Shown in pieces: positions 22,322 to 24,184 of a stretch of 24,184 nt of DNA. Both the position numbers and the translations under genes were made by a program. The stretch comes from a bacterium. Its GTDB lineage: Bacteria > Nitrospinota_A > UBA7883 > JACRGQ01. The stretch spans positions 1 to 24,184 of the forward strand of contig JAKAGL010000005.1 in NCBI GenBank assembly GCA_021815535.1, read 5' to 3'. Each line of letters begins with the position of its first letter. The stretch's first letter is position 1. The notes under the pieces are model-generated. The model had not been told where the DNA came from. It made no database searches and saw only the letters and a list, made by a program, of their open reading frames with translations.

Positions 22322-23781
22322 CAGCCGCGGCTCCTTATATATTTCGCGGCCACTGCACGGTCGTCAAACGGATGCTTGACGGTGCCGATGATCTGGTAAT
22401 CCTCGTGCCCCTTGCCGGCGATGAGCACCATATCACCGGCGCGCGCCATTCCCACTGCGTGGCGGATCGCTTCTTCGCGTTCATCAAACACCGCGACCCG
22501 TCCACGCGCTTCGCCGGGTATCCCCGCCATGATGTCCTCAATAATTCGGTGGGGTACCTCCGTGCGCGGGTTATCGGAGGTAACCACCACCTGGTCAGCC
22601 AATTCAGCCGCAACGCGGCCCATTTTGGGCCGTTTGGTCCGGTCGCGGTCGCCGCCGCAGCCGAAAACGCAAATAAGGCGGTTCCGGGTAATGCCGCGGG
22701 CTGTTTTCAATACATTCTGCAGGGCATCGTCGGTATGCGCGTAATCCACGATCACCGCAAAATCCTGTCCGGCGTCGACTTTTTCAAAACGGCCGGGTAC
22801 GGGCGGGGTGGATTCTATGCCTTTGACGATGGTCTCGAATGGGATGTTCTCGGCGTATCCCGCCGCGAAAGCCGCCATCGCATTCTGGATGTTGTGGGCC
22901 CCGGGAAGCGGGATGTTGACCGCCGCCTCCCCTTTGGGGGTCGCCAGCACAACAGAGCAACCATGAAAATCGGTTTTTGATGCCGCCAGGCGGATATCCG
23001 CGTTGGGATGGATCCCGTAAGTCACCAGTTTGCCGTTCACCCCTTCGGCAACCCACCGCGCCCCGGCAGGGTCATCGAGATTGATCACCGCGTAGTCCAG
23101 CGCAAATTTCTTGAAGAGCAATTGCTTCGCGCGGCCGTACTCTTCCATCGTCCGGTGAAAATCGAGATGATCCTGGGTGAGATTGGTGAAGACCGCCCCC
23201 TTGAACGCGGTCTGGTCAAGGCGCCCCAATGCCAATCCGTGGCTGCTTACTTCCATCACGCAACGGGGATCGGGATACGCCGCCGCGCGCGCAAACATCT
23301 GTTGCAGATCGGCTGATTCCGGCGTGGTATTGGGCGCCGGAACGAAACCGTCGGGGAACGCGTATTCAATGGTGCCGAAACGCGAGGTGCGGTACCCCGC
23401 GGCATTAAGCATGTTTTGGATCAGGTAGGTGGTGGTGGTTTTGCCGTTGGTTCCGGTGACGCCGATAACGCCGATCTTCGCCGAAGGATTGCCGTGGAAA
23501 CGGCATGCCAACCGCGCCAGTTCCCTGCGGGTATCCTTCACGCGGGCGACCGGAAAACCGGCCGGCGTTTCAAGCAACGCCCCTTCTTCGGCCACCACCA
23601 GCGATGCGCCGCGCGCAATGGCATCTTTCACGTAGGCATGGCCGTCCGCCTGGAAACCCTTCACGGCAACAAAACAGCTCCCCTTCTTTACCTTGCGGCT
23701 GTCGTATTCAACTCCGCTCACCGCCACTTCCGGCAGACCGGCCGAAAGCCCGTTAAGAAGCCACGAGCTGCTGACGGTCAT
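22321..23781 (-). CDS. murE: UDP-MurNAc-L-Ala-D-Glu--meso-diaminopimelate ligase
   Basis: A 486-residue Mur ligase adding the third stem-peptide residue. The P-loop GVTGTNGKTTTTYLI is at 107-121, the substrate segment NTTPESADLQ at 151-160 and TQDHLDFHRTMEEYGRAKQLLF at 202-223 with the likely carbamylated Lys219. The specificity motif DNPR at 403-406 predicts meso-diaminopimelate, not lysine, hence a Gram-negative-type wall. The ATG at 23781 overlaps the ftsI stop by four bases and has AGGGA six bases upstream. Complete. Confidence 0.97.
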   Translation of the reverse strand: MTVSSSWLLNGLSAGLPEVAVSGVEYDSRKVKKGSCFVAVKGFQADGHAYVKDAIARGASLVVAEEGALLETPAGFPVARVKDTRRELARLACRFHGNPSAKIGVIGVTGTNGKTTTTYLIQNMLNAAGYRTSRFGTIEYAFPDGFVPAPNTTPESADLQQMFARAAAYPDPRCVMEVSSHGLALGRLDQTAFKGAVFTNLTQDHLDFHRTMEEYGRAKQLLFKKFALDYAVINLDDPAGARWVAEGVNGKLVTYGIHPNADIRLAASKTDFHGCSVVLATPKGEAAVNIPLPGAHNIQNAMAAFAAGYAENIPFETIVKGIESTPPVPGRFEKVDAGQDFAVIVDYAHTDDALQNVLKTARGITRNRLICVFGCGGDRDRTKRPKMGRVAAELADQVVVTSDNPRTEVPHRIIEDIMAGIPGEARGRVAVFDEREEAIRHAVGMARAGDMVLIAGKGHEDYQIIGTVKHPFDDRAVAAKYIRSRG

Positions 23782-24184
23782 AAAATTCCCTTTCCCTTAT
23801 CCGAAGAGGAATCGGCTTTGGTGGTTGCGGCCGCGCCGGGTTCGGGCATCGCCACGGGCGGGAGGGAAAATTCGCCGTCTGTCGTCCGTGCGGCCAAAGC
23901 GCGGCGCACGCCGCCCCATTTCACTTCGTAACTGCGCTGGCCTTTGGCGGGCATTCCGATATAACGCGTCATGCCGCGGATGATGTCACGCACCATCGGC
24001 GCCGCCACTTCGCCTCCCCATCCGGCCCCTTTCGGTTCATCCACCATCACCAGAATGGCATAGCGCGGTTTTTTCGCCGGGAACAGCGCGACAAATGAGG
24101 AAAGCGGTTTCTCGTTGCTGTAATGCCCCTTCTCGCGGTCAAACTTTTGGGCGGTGCCGGTCTTTCCGGCGATCTCAAATCCGG
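23778..24184 (-). CDS. ftsI: Penicillin-binding transpeptidase FtsI/PBP3, C-terminal part
   Basis: The frame is open to the window edge; about 135 C-terminal residues are visible. The KTGTA motif of penicillin-binding transpeptidases is present (EIAGKTGTAQKF), followed by SSFVALFPAKKPRYAILVMV, VDEPKGAGWGGEVAAPMVRDI and a Pro/Ala/Lys-rich end. The SxxK and SxN motifs lie outside. The position directly before murE and the four-base overlap identify it as the division-specific cross-linking enzyme that works with FtsW. About 45 residues after the last catalytic-domain helix form an unstructured extension, which is somewhat long. Confidence 0.92.
   Translation of the reverse strand, partial: GFEIAGKTGTAQKFDREKGHYSNEKPLSSFVALFPAKKPRYAILVMVDEPKGAGWGGEVAAPMVRDIIRGMTRYIGMPAKGQRSYEVKWGGVRRALAARTTDGEFSLPPVAMPEPGAAATTKADSSSDKGKGIL

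Noticed and set aside
20660..22399. 579-codon plus-strand ORF opposite murD, mraY and murE
   Set aside because: Shadow of three real genes; low-complexity His/Gln/Arg-rich translation without motifs. The same applies to 16434-17918 and 17915-19180.

Overview
This is a contiguous piece of a GC-rich, Gram-negative-type bacterial chromosome. MurE carries the meso-diaminopimelate signature DNPR. Tat components, an RNase G, a chemoreceptor and a Proteobacteria-style division and cell wall (dcw) cluster are also present. The overall style (RNase G N-terminus, chemoreceptor architecture, zinc-ribbon SPFH protein) suggests a Desulfobacterota, Nitrospinota or Nitrospirota-like lineage. That placement is an inference from protein style; there is no rRNA in the window to confirm it. 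No tRNA, rRNA, CRISPR array, insertion sequence or phage gene was seen.

Layout. (1) 1-2279, plus strand: the 3' part of an SPFH-domain protein ending in three zinc ribbons, followed in the same reading frame by a 490-residue zinc-ribbon protein of unknown function. (2) 2273-5857, minus strand: rng (RNase G), a DHH/DHHA1 phosphoesterase with an extra N-terminal domain and an altered first metal motif, and a small four-helix membrane protein. (3) 5969-6571, plus strand: tatA and tatB, without tatC, diverging from rng through overlapping promoter-like sequences. (4) 6572-6719: a structured intergenic region between the converging tatB and chemoreceptor genes. (5) 6720-10073, minus strand: two tandem CDGSH iron-sulfur protein genes, folP and a methyl-accepting chemotaxis protein. 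(6) 10184-11308, plus strand: a radical SAM/SPASM protein followed by a strong hairpin terminator. (7) 11384-24184, minus strand: the dcw cluster in the order ftsI (partial), murE, mraY, murD, ftsW, murG, murC, murB, ftsQ, ftsA, ftsZ, then a DUF484/GAF-like gene.

The dcw genes are packed with 1-20 base overlaps or very small gaps and look like one transcription unit with translational coupling. They encode UDP-MurNAc-peptide assembly (MurB, C, D, E), the lipid-linked steps (MraY, MurG), septal glycan polymerisation and cross-linking (FtsW, FtsI) and the divisome core (FtsQ, FtsA, FtsZ). murF, usually between murE and mraY, and ddl, often between murB and ftsQ, are both missing here, so D-Ala-D-Ala formation and its addition must be encoded elsewhere.

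No defence system or obviously new multi-gene machine is visible. The most unusual items are the intergenic RNA-like fold at 6587-6709, the tandem CDGSH duplication with a conserved 3' element, the DHH protein with a degenerate motif I, the in-frame stop between the two zinc-ribbon genes, the rng/tatA divergent control region and the dcw cluster without murF.
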